From Prinia subflava (taxonomy: Eukaryota > Chordata > Aves > Passeriformes > Cisticolidae): a DNA stretch of 64,000 nucleotides. The notes beneath the pieces were generated by a model. That model searched no databases. It was not told the DNA's origin and was given only the letters and a program-made list of their open reading frames with translations. This document shows, piece by piece, positions 23,380 to 35,245 of this stretch (its first letter is position 1; each line of letters begins with the position of its first letter). Position numbers and translations under genes: made by a program. The stretch is taken from the NCBI RefSeq assembly GCF_021018805.1, contig NC_086253.1, forward strand, positions 35,403,583 through 35,467,582, given 5' to 3'.

Positions 23380-23724
23380 TAAAATCGTGTTTTTGGTTAA
23401 AAATCACATTGTCAGCTAAAATTTAGTTGATTCATGTTTGGAATTTTTTTCCCCCTTTTGGTTCTACCCATAAACCTGACAGAGCCACATGTCTCTACAG
23501 ATTCTGGTCAAGTTGCTAGTTGTTCAGATGTTCCATCATAAAAGTTTGGCTAGTTCTGTTGAAGATAGAAATGGCAAAGTTACAGTTTTTAGTTCAGTAG
23601 TGATTTGTGGACAAGTATTAGGCAGTGAGTGAATAAGGCTTATTTACTGTTGGAGAGTAAAGTATATTGAGGAAGATGCAATTCATAATTGATCTCTTCC
23701 ACAAGGTACTTTACAAAAGTATTT

Positions 23725-24043
23725 GAATGGTTTGGGTTGTAAGGGACAGTGAGTTATAATCGCCCTGCCAGGGACAGGGATACTTTCCCCAGTCCAAATT
23801 GCTCGAAGCTCCATCAAACCTGGTCTTGAACACTTCTGGGAATGGAGTATCCATAGCTTCTCTGGGCAACCTGTTCCACTACCCTCACAGTAAAGAATTT
23901 CTTCCTAGTATCTAATCTAAATCTACTCTTTCACCTTAAAGCCGTTCCCCCTTGTCCTGTCACCACACGTCCTTACCATTGTCAGTAAACAATCCCTTTC
24001 CAGCTCTCTTGCAGTCTCTCTTTAAGTACTGGAGGGCTGCTAC
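23725..24043 (-). mobile_element. CR1 fragment, minus strand
   Basis: The plus strand shows the reverse complement of a CR1 3' end. It opens GAATGGTTTGGGTTGTAAGG, then has CCCTGCCAGGGACAGGGATA, TCTGGGCAACCTGTTCCACT, TAAAGAATTTCTTCCTAGTA, CCCCCTTGTCCTGTCACCAC, and ends with AAGTACTGGAGGGCTGCTAC. About 320 bp. The terminal octamer repeats at the left end are missing or decayed. Dead copy without coding capacity. Confidence 0.93.
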
Positions 24044-27000
24044 ATAGAGAGACAAAAAGTAGTAATAACAGCATTACCATGCTTTTAGTCCATACTCTAT
24101 GAGAGACAATTCTGAGAAAGGAATCTTTTCATGCTTATTATAGGGTCTCAAATAAAAGTGTACAATGCATGTATTTCTAACCAGTTACATGCCAGATAAA
24201 AATTTTTAGTAAGTATACAAGAGTAGAAAATGTTGTCCATTGCCCACTAAAAGGTAAGTACAGGGGATAATTACTAAATCTTCTAAATTGTAGCTTAGAG
24301 GAAGAAATATTTATGCTTTTCTGTAGTTCTGCTGTCAGTCTCTGCCTTCTACTCTTGTGCTTTAGAGTATCCTGAGTGTTATCTTTATAGCATATAGCCA
24401 ACTCCTTACCTTTTATTTGATTTAACTATATCATTATCACAATGTTTTAATATTGAATATCAAAAGTAATTCAGAAGAAATAATTTGATGAATTTTGCCT
24501 TTCTTTGGGAGTGATTAATTTCTCAAATTTATTCATTATTCAGAGTGATTCAGTTATTCCTTTAGCAAATAATTCTTAGTGAGTCATTTTAATTGTGAAT
24601 TATGAATATTACAATCAATTTGTGCTCTAACTTTGGTGCAGCAGCACATGTATTTGACTAACTTAAGTATTTCACTTTGAATTTCCAACTGTGTTTGATT
24701 ATAATAGGTGTTAGCAATGTATGCCAGGCAATCAAAATCCAGATAAAATATGATTCATACTATCTAACCAACCCAGCGTGAAGGCAAACCAAAAATTTGA
24801 TAATCAGATGTTCAGTTTAAAATTTACTTCAAAATTACTCAAGCAATCAAGCCAAATGTATACTCAGTGAACTCTGGACAAGTGAATGCTTTCAGAAAGT
24901 GATCACGAAAAGATAAACTGAATGCAAAAACAAAAAGTCAAGGACAACTCCTTCAACTGTTTTGAGGTTTAAATTTCTAACTGCCTTTGTTTTTTTCCTA
25001 CAGAATAAAGAATTTGAAGCATCAAAAAGAAAGGACAGAGATAGCTGAACATCAGTAAGAATATTGTTGCTCCTGGGATGAGTAGGGTGACATTTATTCT
25101 TATGTAAATATCCAATTTTTACCCTTTCAAAAGTCAAATCATGAAAAGGATGAATGGAGATGTCTTATACAATCCCTGTATTTAGATCCATCTTTTTAAT
25201 GTGACTACATTAAATTTAAATCTGACTACATTGTGTGAACAATACATATACACACAAATTATAGCTCAGTAGACATGGAGTTATACAGGATTCAAAGTAA
25301 TGTAAATAGTAACAAAGTAATAATTAGTATCAAACTCTTCTGTTACAATCCATAAGTATATTCAGGGATCTCAAAATATCTGTGTGTCCATTATCTAACA
25401 TTTAGTGCAAAACACAGAAGAGCCAGTTACTCAGTGCAAATTATAATCCTAACTGAGCCGCAGACGATGCAAGACAAGATGTTTGACCTCCTGGTTCCCC
25501 AGCCAGACCAGCAGTGACATTGATAAAAGCAATTGTGTGAAAATAGACCCAAATGGAAAACAGGTCTGCCACTGGCTTAGGCAACAAATATGAATGAACA
25601 AATGACAAACACATCAGGGTCATCACATCTGGCTATAGTTCATACTTGAATAACAGAGCTTAAATCTGAATAGCTGATTCATGACATATTCCTGAGCAGA
25701 GGAGATTAAAAGATGGAAGATAACACTGAAATGAAATGATCTTCCACCCAGGAGATGCAGTACAATTTCAGTATTTGTTAACACAGAACACAGAGTAGTT
25801 TAGTGTAAGTCAGCTGGAATTTTGCTGCTCACAATCATCTACTGTAAGGGATACTGATAATTTGACAACTCTGCACTCTTAAAAGGAAAACATTAGCAAC
25901 ATTTTTTTTCCTAATTGTAAATACAATCTAATATTATAAAAAGAAAGAATTCTTACATTTAAGTTGAAGATTTTTAAGTTTCATGTTTCTCAGAGTTTGA
26001 ACAATGTGAATTTCCTGACAATTATTGCAGTCCAATAGATTTTCTATCATTATCTGGAGACTCAAAATTCAGATCTCATACCAAAGATTAGTACATTACT
26101 ACTCAACACTTAAACATCCATATTTTGAAGGCTTATCGTGGTATCTGACATACATATTTATCTAACGTGGCTATTTAATCTGAAGAAACATTTTACAGCT
26201 ACTTTCTAGAATATATATAGCTGCTTAATTTAAATGAGCCATGTGATTACACTAAATAGCTTAATTATTCATTAAAACTAGCTAAAACCAGTGTGTTCTG
26301 TTTAGTCAATGATAACTAATTTAATTTTCAGCACTGTTTAAAAGTTCTCAATCTAATGAGGACACATTTGTTGATGTCCTGTTATTGACTGAAGAATAAA
26401 ACAAAACAGCAGATACTAATATTTTTAAATTCACACACTATTACATCTGCTTTATGAACAACAAGTGATATTTATACTGTAGGTAGGAAATATATCATTC
26501 ATTTTATCTAAAATAGGAAGCAATATTAATTCCATAAAGTAGTCAGAGAAAAGTTTGCATCTTTGCTCTAAATTGATGTGGTATTTATTACTCAATGTCT
26601 ATACTTGTGACTCTTGTTATGAGAAGATACCTTCACCTTTGACCACAAGAGATTAGAGTATTTCCGTGCCATATTCTAATGTGTACTCAAAGATTTGACT
26701 CTCAAAAGCAAAAGATTTTTGTTTCCTTTCAGACATTTCTAAATAATTAATTACTAGCATTATCATTGAATTAATCAGACTTTTTGCTGCTGTAGAAGGA
26801 CGCTTTGAAAAAACCCAATACTTGTGTCATTTGCTGCTGTCTAGTATGGTTACTATTTCATCATGAAAACTTTTTGTATGCTCACAAATAGAGTCAAACG
26901 TATCTTTGTATTTCAAAAAATGAGAAAATTTTGCAGGCATATCTGAGTTTAAAAATGCTAGTTTCTGCCTGGACAAAATTTTCAATGCAAGTTGTAACTG

Positions 27001-30000
27001 ACTGTCTCAAATTGTTCATATTTCAACTACTGATTCAGGATTAATTAAGTAGCTTTCTTCAGCTGTCATGCTAAATAAATTTTCTGGACTGCTTGGGTAA
27101 AGTGGCATAGACCAAACCTAATACCATACAGCACATCACTAGGTTTAAAACAAAAGCCATTAACACTTCCTTTTTTTCTGTTATCTGAATTCAAACATCC
27201 TCTGTTGATCTGAGTCCAGAGACTATGATGTTCAGCTCTGAAATGAAATCAAATGAACAAATGAATTGTCAGAAATGTTTTTCCAGGGAAAATGATTACT
27301 ATTTATGCTTCTCAAAGGAGTAGTTAGGGGGAGGGGGGCAGTTTTTATCTAATTTTTATCCAAAACATAAGAAATACTTACAAAATCTTAGTAGTAATGT
27401 TAACTTATATTCTAAATAATTAGCTTTACCTCTTTCATCACTTCAGCAAAGGACAGAAAAGATATTGGGGCTTTAAAGCTTGAAGCTGCAAAACTTTGTA
27501 GAAAACGAGTGTTTTCTCTCCCTAATCTATACATAGGATTTTTGATTTCAGAATATATAGAAAAGCTTTATAATAGAGTTTCTTGATAAACTTTCTCCAA
27601 TGTCAGGAGAATTACCATTAAATGTGCTCTTTTTGATGGGTAATGCTCAAGTGTCCATACATATTTTTTAAACAGGACCTTTCAAACCATAAGCTGCCAT
27701 GACTGCCAAATATCCCTTCAACAGGAACTGCAGTTCTCAGTTCAGTGTATGAGCAGACAGATATTTCTGTTCCTTTCTAACCACCTCCTTCACAACTTAA
27801 AATTAGTTGTGAGGGGGCTGTACAAAATGGAGGAACAAAATCTGGCAACAAAGCATTCAAGTCCAAAGATTACTGTTAATTTATTTTCTTTGTATAAAGA
27901 TGGTTCAAACCCAAAATCTTTGGCTCAGCTCCTACAGTAACTGGTAGAAATTCTGGTACATATCTGATATTGTGTCTGATATTTTAATTTGAACTCACCT
28001 CTCCTCCAGTACCTCCAAAAATAAGAATAATACCAAGTAATTATTTTTTTTTTAATGACATTTTTCTCTCTTCAGCGATTTGATTTTCAAAATTACTTCA
28101 GTCATTGCACCTGGAAACACATGTGAGTACAGTTATTTGCTAAATAATATCAGTCTGGAAGGAACTGAAAGGCTGAGCAACACTTCTGCTTGTGACATTG
28201 GAAGGCAAATTCTCTCAGACAAAATGCTCACTAAAGTAGCAACAAATCTACCATTACTGCCAGAACACAGTATTCAATTCACACTATTGTGTGAAGGGTA
28301 ATTATGAGTTTAGTTGGAACTAGTTCTTTCACTGTAGGAAATTATTTTCACACTAGAGCTCTCATCATTTCAATAAATGTCTTCATCATTTTTCAGGTCT
28401 TTCTATTTGTAGAACTTAGCAAAGAATGAAGATTATGTTTTCATCAAAAACATTGCAAAAACCTGTTAAACTGTGTTAACTTCAGTCTGATAAGTAAGGA
28501 CAGACTATGTAACTTCACACTCTGGGTATTTTGCACTATTTCATCACACACAATAAAATATTCTAATACATTTGTATAATATCATGTCTTTCTCTCCACG
28601 CAAATAAAGCCTTCCTTAAGGGAAGGGATCAAGAGTCTTAGTCTTATTCTTACATCTCAGAAAGGTTAAGATACGGCTGTCATGTGTAGGTACGTTCTTT
28701 GTGTACTTGCCGGGGAAGCAGGATGCTGTGCTTAACTCTTTGAATGCTTAGTTCTATTTTCAAAACTTTCTTTTTACTTCTGCACTGATATGCAGCTGCC
28801 ATAGTCAACATGCTAACATTTTGAAGCTTAACTCCCTGGGTTTTTGGGGGGTAAAACTTTGAGCTTCTTGTAATTTTCTTCTCTTGAGGTTTTTAGTGAA
28901 GGAACAGACCTATCTATTCAGCTCTCTTTAAAATCTTGGATATCTTTAGCAAACCTGGCAAATCTAGAATTCTAACTGTAGTGCCTAGCAATTTTTCTTT
29001 ATATCACGAGAAACAAAAAGCAGTATAGATCTTTTGGGTTTTATTTCCTTGCCTCATTAATTTGAGTCACATTGGTGCATATATGCTGTTCTTGAGAGTA
29101 TTACAATGGTGGCCGGGAGTATTCATCACCTAAAGAAGAGATAACTTTCTGTGGAACTCTCTGGCTTGGAAATTCTTTTGTTTTACACTTTGCTACAAGC
29201 ATGTACACACTTCAGAATGTGCTGTGAGAATTACCTCTCTACCTTTAAGCCTGTTAATTGCCTAAAATGTTGAAAAAAAAGGAAAAAAATCACAAAGGTG
29301 AATTCCTAGAGAAAGAATGTGAATCAATAGAAGAGCTAGAGCTGGTTGTGACAGCATGTTTTCCTAACATTTGGGAGAATGGCAGTGTGTGTGTGAATGA
29401 ACTTTGGATAACAGGTTTCAGACAAGTAAGGACTGCCTGGCTGCATGGCAATCAAAAGAACATGTAGAGGCAGCGTGGTTTTGCCTTGCCTTTTGCCCTG
29501 ACCTTTGGGTAACTCATCACAGTTACAGACAAACAGCATCTAGCTAATTCACAAGTGCAAAATTCATGTGGTAAAAGCTAACGTGATATTGTGCCTGCCA
29601 ATTATGCAGCAATATGTGAACACTTTCAGTATGCCTCCAGGTTTTTAAAAGTACTTTTTCCACGGTAGCAGACATATGTAAATTCAAAAAGTGAGAGTGA
29701 AAATGTTAATTTTCATCAATTTCCATCATTGAAATATCACAATTTCCTATATAATAAGTAACACAGAACTGGCCCTGCTTATGATTATGTTAACCATTTA
29801 ATGAACATTTAAGTGCACAGACACTTACCTAAGACATTTTGTGGACTATTAGCGAGCTCTTATTAATTTGAATTAGCAATATGAGTAAAACATAACTATA
29901 AACTTTTGAGGCAATAAGAAAAAAATTACCAGTTCAAAATAAATTCATATTACAAATATCTGAATTATATTTGGCTTAACTTATGTAATATTCAGAGGTC

Positions 30001-31464
30001 ACTCACTCATGAAGGAATGTGCTCAGTTACGTGCAAGTAGACACAATGAATAAATATGCAATGAAAAAAGTGTTATTTGAGTTAAAAATAAAACTAGCCA
30101 TCAGAAGAATAAACTTTTTCAACCTATGAATCTGGGAGACAGATTAAATAATACTCAAATAAACTTTACAGTGAGTAGTTCCTGAGAAGGCTCTGGAGCT
30201 GTGTCAGCTTTAGACTGACATTTGTCTATTAGTCAATTATGGTAAATATTGAGCAGAGTAAAATATGTCTAGCATTTAATTCATTTTTAAAGTGTGTGGA
30301 AACAGAAAGCTTGATTTGCATTTCAAATGTTCCATCAGCTCCATGATTGAAAAGAAATGGATATTGGAACAGGGAGGTAATTTCTTTTACTCATTTACGA
30401 AAATTCTTTGGGGTTTAGAAACCAATTTTTTAATGTAAAATCTAAAAATGTTCTTTTGTATAGTTCTGAATGAAGATATGTTATATTACATATGTGATTT
30501 CACAGATCAATATTTGTTTACAGTGCTTCAAAAAGAGTAATTGCTTTTTAAGAGTGTATTTTGTGATGCACCACTCTGATCAGATGTACTGGTTTGTCTT
30601 TTTTTTCCTTTTTCGCCTCTCAATTTTGTGTACATCACTTGTTTGTTATGGCTGAAGGTTTGCACTGCACTTTTGCTGAAGCCTCATGTGGAAAGTAAAC
30701 TCATATATTAATATTGGTGCATGTAAAGATTTAGAATCCATGGCCTTTTTTCTTCTTCCTTTGACTGAGGGATGAAATTAAGATGGATTTTTTGTTGAAT
30801 ATAATTTTCTTCTTGATGGCAGTTTCATAAACTTATTAAGAAACATTTGAATGGAACAGTGTTTTCCAATCTGCTTAGCATCATATGTGAATTAAGTGCA
30901 GGCCTTAACTTTGCTGTTATCCAATGTATTAAACACACATTGAATACTGCAGAACCAATACTAAAGTTTGTGAAAGTCCAGCTGATTTATCAGTCCACTT
31001 TGGGATACATTAACTAATAATCCTTTTTCAGCATGCACAGTTTGAACTCTGTATTAAAGCTGTCTTCTATCAGTGGATTAATCTTGTTTTTAATGGAGAA
31101 ATTCACAGTCATATAGGTATAATACCAACAGTAAAGATACAAATGTAGTAATAATATTTAACGTGCATATAGCAGGTCTCATTGATATTTCCAAGCACTC
31201 AATATACCATTATCTTCAAGAAGATTACTTGAAAAAGTCCAGTGACCTCACTGCGAAGTAAAATCCTCAGGAAGAATGTCAAGATAATCAGGGTCTCTGT
31301 TGGGACTACAATATAGATCTCCTTGAATCCAGTATTTTCTCCACAGAAAAAAAAAATTGTTGTAAGATTATTAAGCGTTCCTCCTAATGCCTGTACTTAG
31401 TGTACAGCATAGAATGAAAAAAGAAATAAAGTATTATTTAACACATCTGGAAAAATAAATCATG
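24044..31464. other. Long AT-rich non-coding stretch without recognised repeats
   Basis: More than 7 kb with no gene, LTR or CR1 that I can identify. Short open frames (for example 24892-25137, 25441-25626, 28080-28301, 29258-29539) have no family. Good splice-donor-like words such as AAAAG then GTAAGTAC near 24250 occur without matching acceptors. Confidence 0.6.
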
Positions 31465-31560
31465 GAGTCACAGAATAATCTGAGTTGGAAGAGACTGACA
31501 AGGATCATTGAGGGGATTGAATCCACAATCTTGGTATTATTAACATGGGGCTCTGATGTT
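31465..31560 (-). mobile_element. Short CR1 3' fragment, minus strand
   Basis: GAGTCACAGAATAATCTGAG, then TTGGAAGAGACTGACAAGGATCATTGAG, the reverse complement of the CR1 3' UTR end. About 95 bp survive; similarity fades after about 31550. Confidence 0.82.
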
Positions 31561-34030
31561 GAATGTAGCAATTTAAAACATATAAAAGAGTATTTTCTGT
31601 TTGTTTTCCTTAGGAAAAATAGTTGAACCTAGAAATATTTTTACATTAACCTCCCTTCTCCATCACTTTAAATCATTACTTGTAGAAATTATTAGCAGAG
31701 GAAATGTTGTTGCATACTGTCTGGCACCCTCTGCTGTACATAAATATTCCATGCATAAATATTATATTATTGCTGATGTTCTGCTATAATTAAAGTATAT
31801 CACTAGGTAAGTTAACAGGGTGATCTTTGTTTCACAGTTGTGCATGTGTGTCTGGTAAGCATTCCTTAACATCAGTGCCCTCTTTCACTTAGGGTGATCC
31901 TTTATATTCTTTTCCAATAAAGAAGAGTATAGAACTACCCAAACTGAAAGATATATCATTCTGATGCTCTATTTTTACCTCTATGTTGTAGCTCTCAATT
32001 TCCTCCCTTAGTTCCAAAACACAAAAGTAAGATGATGTGCAGAGCTTTACATATCTTCCTAGTATAGTCTTAGAAGAAAAACATTTAATGGGAACAAGGC
32101 ATGTAAAGGCATGAAACACACATGCTGGTCTAACCACTTTTTTTAAGGAAAATAAAGTGGTGTTATTTATGACATGATCATAGTACAATGTGATAAGCTG
32201 TAGGCATCTAAATAATATAGCAGCTCAAGGAATGACATACCCATATTGAAATATCCCCGTATAGTTTTCAAACAGTTGGATGTAGCCAGTGGGTGCATTC
32301 TCTATTGAAAGAAATCTGTACATACATGCCACTATCACAGTCTAATACTCTTTGGCCACCTTATTTTAGATATTCCATGTGTGGAAGTTGCAATACTTCA
32401 TATCATATTTACTTATCTGAAGACAGATGATTTTACAAGAGATTTCTAATTTAGCAAAATACATTGCAAACACTATACAATACAAATATATGTATTAGTA
32501 TTCAAAAATATGCATTCAAAAATACAGCAATTGCAAGAAATGATTCACTCATAAGACCGATATGATTCGCATTATAGATCTCTCTAACTTGATCACTGTC
32601 ACAGGACTAGGATCTCCAATAGCTGGGAAGAAATGTCTGGATTGAAGCAAGCTGAAGACCACTACTATTTTCAAAATTCTGTTGTTAAATATTTTTATTC
32701 TCATGTCAAGCATGTTAGAAAGATCCCAAGTGGATGTTCATAGGTTTTAAGGAGATTGCACCGAAACTGAGGTAAGATTCAGCAATATGAAGCAATACAA
32801 CTAGCAAACTTTCAAAATTCTTGCAACCCTGACAGCCTGTGAGTATGACTTATCTAGGAAAGGAACGAATATAGATGACCTGAGATCTCTGCCTTCACCA
32901 TAATCATTGAGAGCTCAATGGTGGTCTGTGAAGCTCTATAAGAGAGGCAGAACAGAGTCAGAAATTACTATCACAGTGTGTTCCAGAAAGCTTCAATTTT
33001 ATGTATTTGTTGTTTTCTCCCACTCCTCACTGTGCCAAATAAGTGGTGAATTTTCAGGAAGCATTTTCTCTTTTTTTTTTTTTCTCTACACTGGAGTTTT
33101 CAATTGAAAGAGAGACTAGACTGTAGATTTTTCAAAAATATTTATTATTATTTAAAGTAAGAAAGACAAAAAAGCTAGATTTTTTTCCTGAATTTCATGG
33201 AGTGACATCAAGCCATTTACTTTGTCCTAAATGAGAAATGGATGCTAGCAGTGTGCTCTCAGGAGGGGTCTTCATTGTGATCCCTTTTGGTCTGTCATGC
33301 CCCAGATTTCTTAACTTCACAAAGCTTATTATTACTTCAAAGTTCATTCTGTGGGCTGCTAGGGAGGGTGTTGTCTATTGAGGTAGAATTCTGTGTTGCT
33401 TGTTTTACTGTATTACCTACTTTTGGAAAGTAGATAGTTGTGTGTGAAGACTACTCTTTTATTATTGCTGTCTTTTATTTTGTTTCTAAAAATCTAATTT
33501 CTGCATTATGCTGTAGAATGCAATACGTGCTGTGAAGAAAACATACCAAATGTATGGATAACAATAGTTAATTGTTTCATGTCATTATGGAGTCCTAGCA
33601 ACAACATGCAATGAAGTGAGGCAGGGCTTGCATAAAAAAGAGCAAGCTTTTTTTTTTTTTTTATTTTACAAATTATTCGTCATCTTATATATGAATAAAA
33701 ACATAAAGGTTTAGATAAATAGAAAGCATCTCTGTCCTGGTCAGTGTGTTGCAAACAGGAAGAGTTTGCCTGTAGTGATACAAACAGAATTTTATCTCTG
33801 TCAAGGACTGTTCCATGAAAAGAAAACATAATCCTAAGTACTTTTCTTATTTAGACCTTTCAAATGCTATACTGAAATATCTTTGTCTAGAAATGCACTA
33901 AAATAATTTCTCCACATTTTATTTTGGTGAATTTGCAAGGACGTAGTTCTGGTATTAGTATACGCTACTTAACATGAAACAAGATGTTACTCTAGTTGAC
34001 AGAGATAAAACAAGTAAATTGAGATTTGAA
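31561..34030. other. AT-rich non-coding stretch
   Basis: No gene or recognisable repeat apart from T runs at 33070-33083 and 33649-33662. The 99-codon minus frame 31889-32188 has no domain. Confidence 0.6.
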
Positions 34031-34086
34031 CTGTATGGTCTTTAAAGGTCCCTTCTAACTCAAATAGTTCTATGATGATATGATAA
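34031..34086 (+). mobile_element. Short CR1 3' end, plus strand
   Basis: CTGTATGGTCTTTAAAGGTC, then CCTTCTAACTCAAATAGTTCTATGATGATATGAT. This is the last 55 bp or so of a CR1 3' UTR with a degenerate octamer tail. Confidence 0.82.
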
Positions 34087-34531
34087 TTTTTATCGGTACA
34101 CATTTGGAAGTGTTTTTAGAAAGCTAAGTTATCAGAAAGCCAAATAAACGATTATTGCTCTTTACCCTGTTGTACAACTGCCAGATACACCCTCTGGCCA
34201 TAGATTAAGAACCTTTGGACTATTGCCAAGAAGAGAAAATTTTGCATGCATCATTGATTCTTTTTCAGTTAAAAGTAGAGGATTTGCTTGGAACCAAAGT
34301 TTATGCTCTGTCTAAAAAAATACATTGACCAGAGTAAAATTCAAATGGTATAACACATATTAGTCTAGAATATGCATACCCATGGAAAAGTGAGTCTTTG
34401 ATACAACTTCTGAATAAAGTGTGCTGTTACTGACAGAATGCCTTCATGACTTGGCACCTGGATCTTCATATTGTTATGAGACAGGAGGGACATCTAAAAT
34501 TTGTGCTTACTTTAAGAAGTGGATCTCTTCA
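34087..34531. other. AT-rich non-coding spacer
   Basis: Nothing recognised. It adjoins the left, U5-side end of the young LTR. No primer-binding-site-like sequence follows the LTR on the minus strand. Confidence 0.6.
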
Positions 34532-34847
34532 TGTTACGTAGTGACGTGGCCTGGCGGTGTCCTCCGGAGGCCACTGACCCCCTCTGGTCAGCTGCTGCAG
34601 GTCTTCGGGGTGCCGCGTCCTTCCGCGGCGAGTCGTCCTTCAAAGGACGCTCCTTGCCTCAGAGGCACAGGCACTCCCCAGTGATTCAGCTCAGTTGTGA
34701 AGCACGGTTGCCGGGGCACCCGAGCTCGGAGGCCAGCAGTGTCCTCTGAGGGGGAGCAGGTGGAACTGCTCAGCCGGGCAGATCTTCTTCTTCCTCAGGT
34801 GGCGCGGAAAGGAGAGGCGAGAGTCAGATGGATCCTCCAGGGCCTTC

Positions 34848-34853
34848 TTTATT
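34848..34853 (-). terminator. LTR polyadenylation signal AATAAA
   Basis: Minus-strand AATAAA about 50 bp downstream of the TATA box. The short TATA-to-signal distance places it inside a compact R region, as in many retroviral LTRs. In a solo LTR it could end transcripts arriving on the minus strand. Confidence 0.55.
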
Positions 34854-34901
34854 CTGGAACCGACAACCTCCGAAGAACCACGAAGGCTCTACGTGCCCTG
34901 C

Positions 34902-34909
34902 TTATATAG
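34902..34909 (-). promoter_or_regulatory. TATA box of the young LTR
   Basis: Minus-strand TATATAAG in the context CCCTATATAAGCAGGG. The nearest CCAAT box is about 35 bp upstream in minus sense, a normal core-promoter arrangement. Confidence 0.65.
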
Positions 34910-34940
34910 GGACTAAAGGGGGCAGGGCCAGCCACTCGGG

Positions 34941-35043
34941 CCAATCAGAACAGGGATTGAGAACTTGGCCAATCAGGGGAAGGATCCAAAAGTGCACCAA
35001 TCAGGGTGCAGGATGACAGGGAAATGTAATTTGGACCAATAGG
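34941..35043 (-). promoter_or_regulatory. Phased CCAAT-box array in LTR U3
   Basis: CCAATCAG on the plus strand at 34941, 34969 and 34997, exactly 28 bp apart, and CCAATAGG at 35036. Relative to minus-strand transcription these are inverted CCAAT (ATTGG) boxes, the usual binding site of NF-Y. The neighbouring bases (GGCCAATCAG) match the NF-Y consensus well. Confidence 0.65.
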
Positions 35044-35245
35044 GAAGAAGCAATTAACATAGGGGCAAGGAATGATGGGTTTTGCTCTGGGGAGGTCGCC
35101 CTAACAAGCTTGAACATGAACAAGGGAGACTCCCCAAAGGGGAACAGTGTTGGCTCACAGGATACTTTTCCTCCAAGGGAGAGTGCTACTCTCCTGCAGG
35201 GCCTCTTGGGCTCCCACAAAGTAGGGTTTTAACTACAGATCCTCA

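Larger units (their letters stand above)
34532..35245 (-). mobile_element. CpG-rich, apparently young solo LTR, minus strand
   Basis: About 710 bp, sharply more GC-rich than both flanks, with a full LTR promoter plan in minus sense: four CCAAT boxes (35043 down to 34941), TATA box TATATAAG (34902-34909), predicted start near 34875, and an AATAAA signal at 34848-34853 inside the putative R region, followed by a GC-rich U5 to 34532. CpG density is high, especially 34540-34900 (for example GCCGCGTCCTTCCGCGGCGA at 34610-34629), so little methyl-CpG decay has occurred. Plus-strand ends are TGTTACGTAG and either AACTACA (35237) or ATCCTCA (35245). With the second end, flanks CTTCA and CATCA match at 4 of 5, a possible target duplication. 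No gag, pol or env coding lies beside it, so it is a solo LTR. Family not recognised. Confidence 0.72.
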
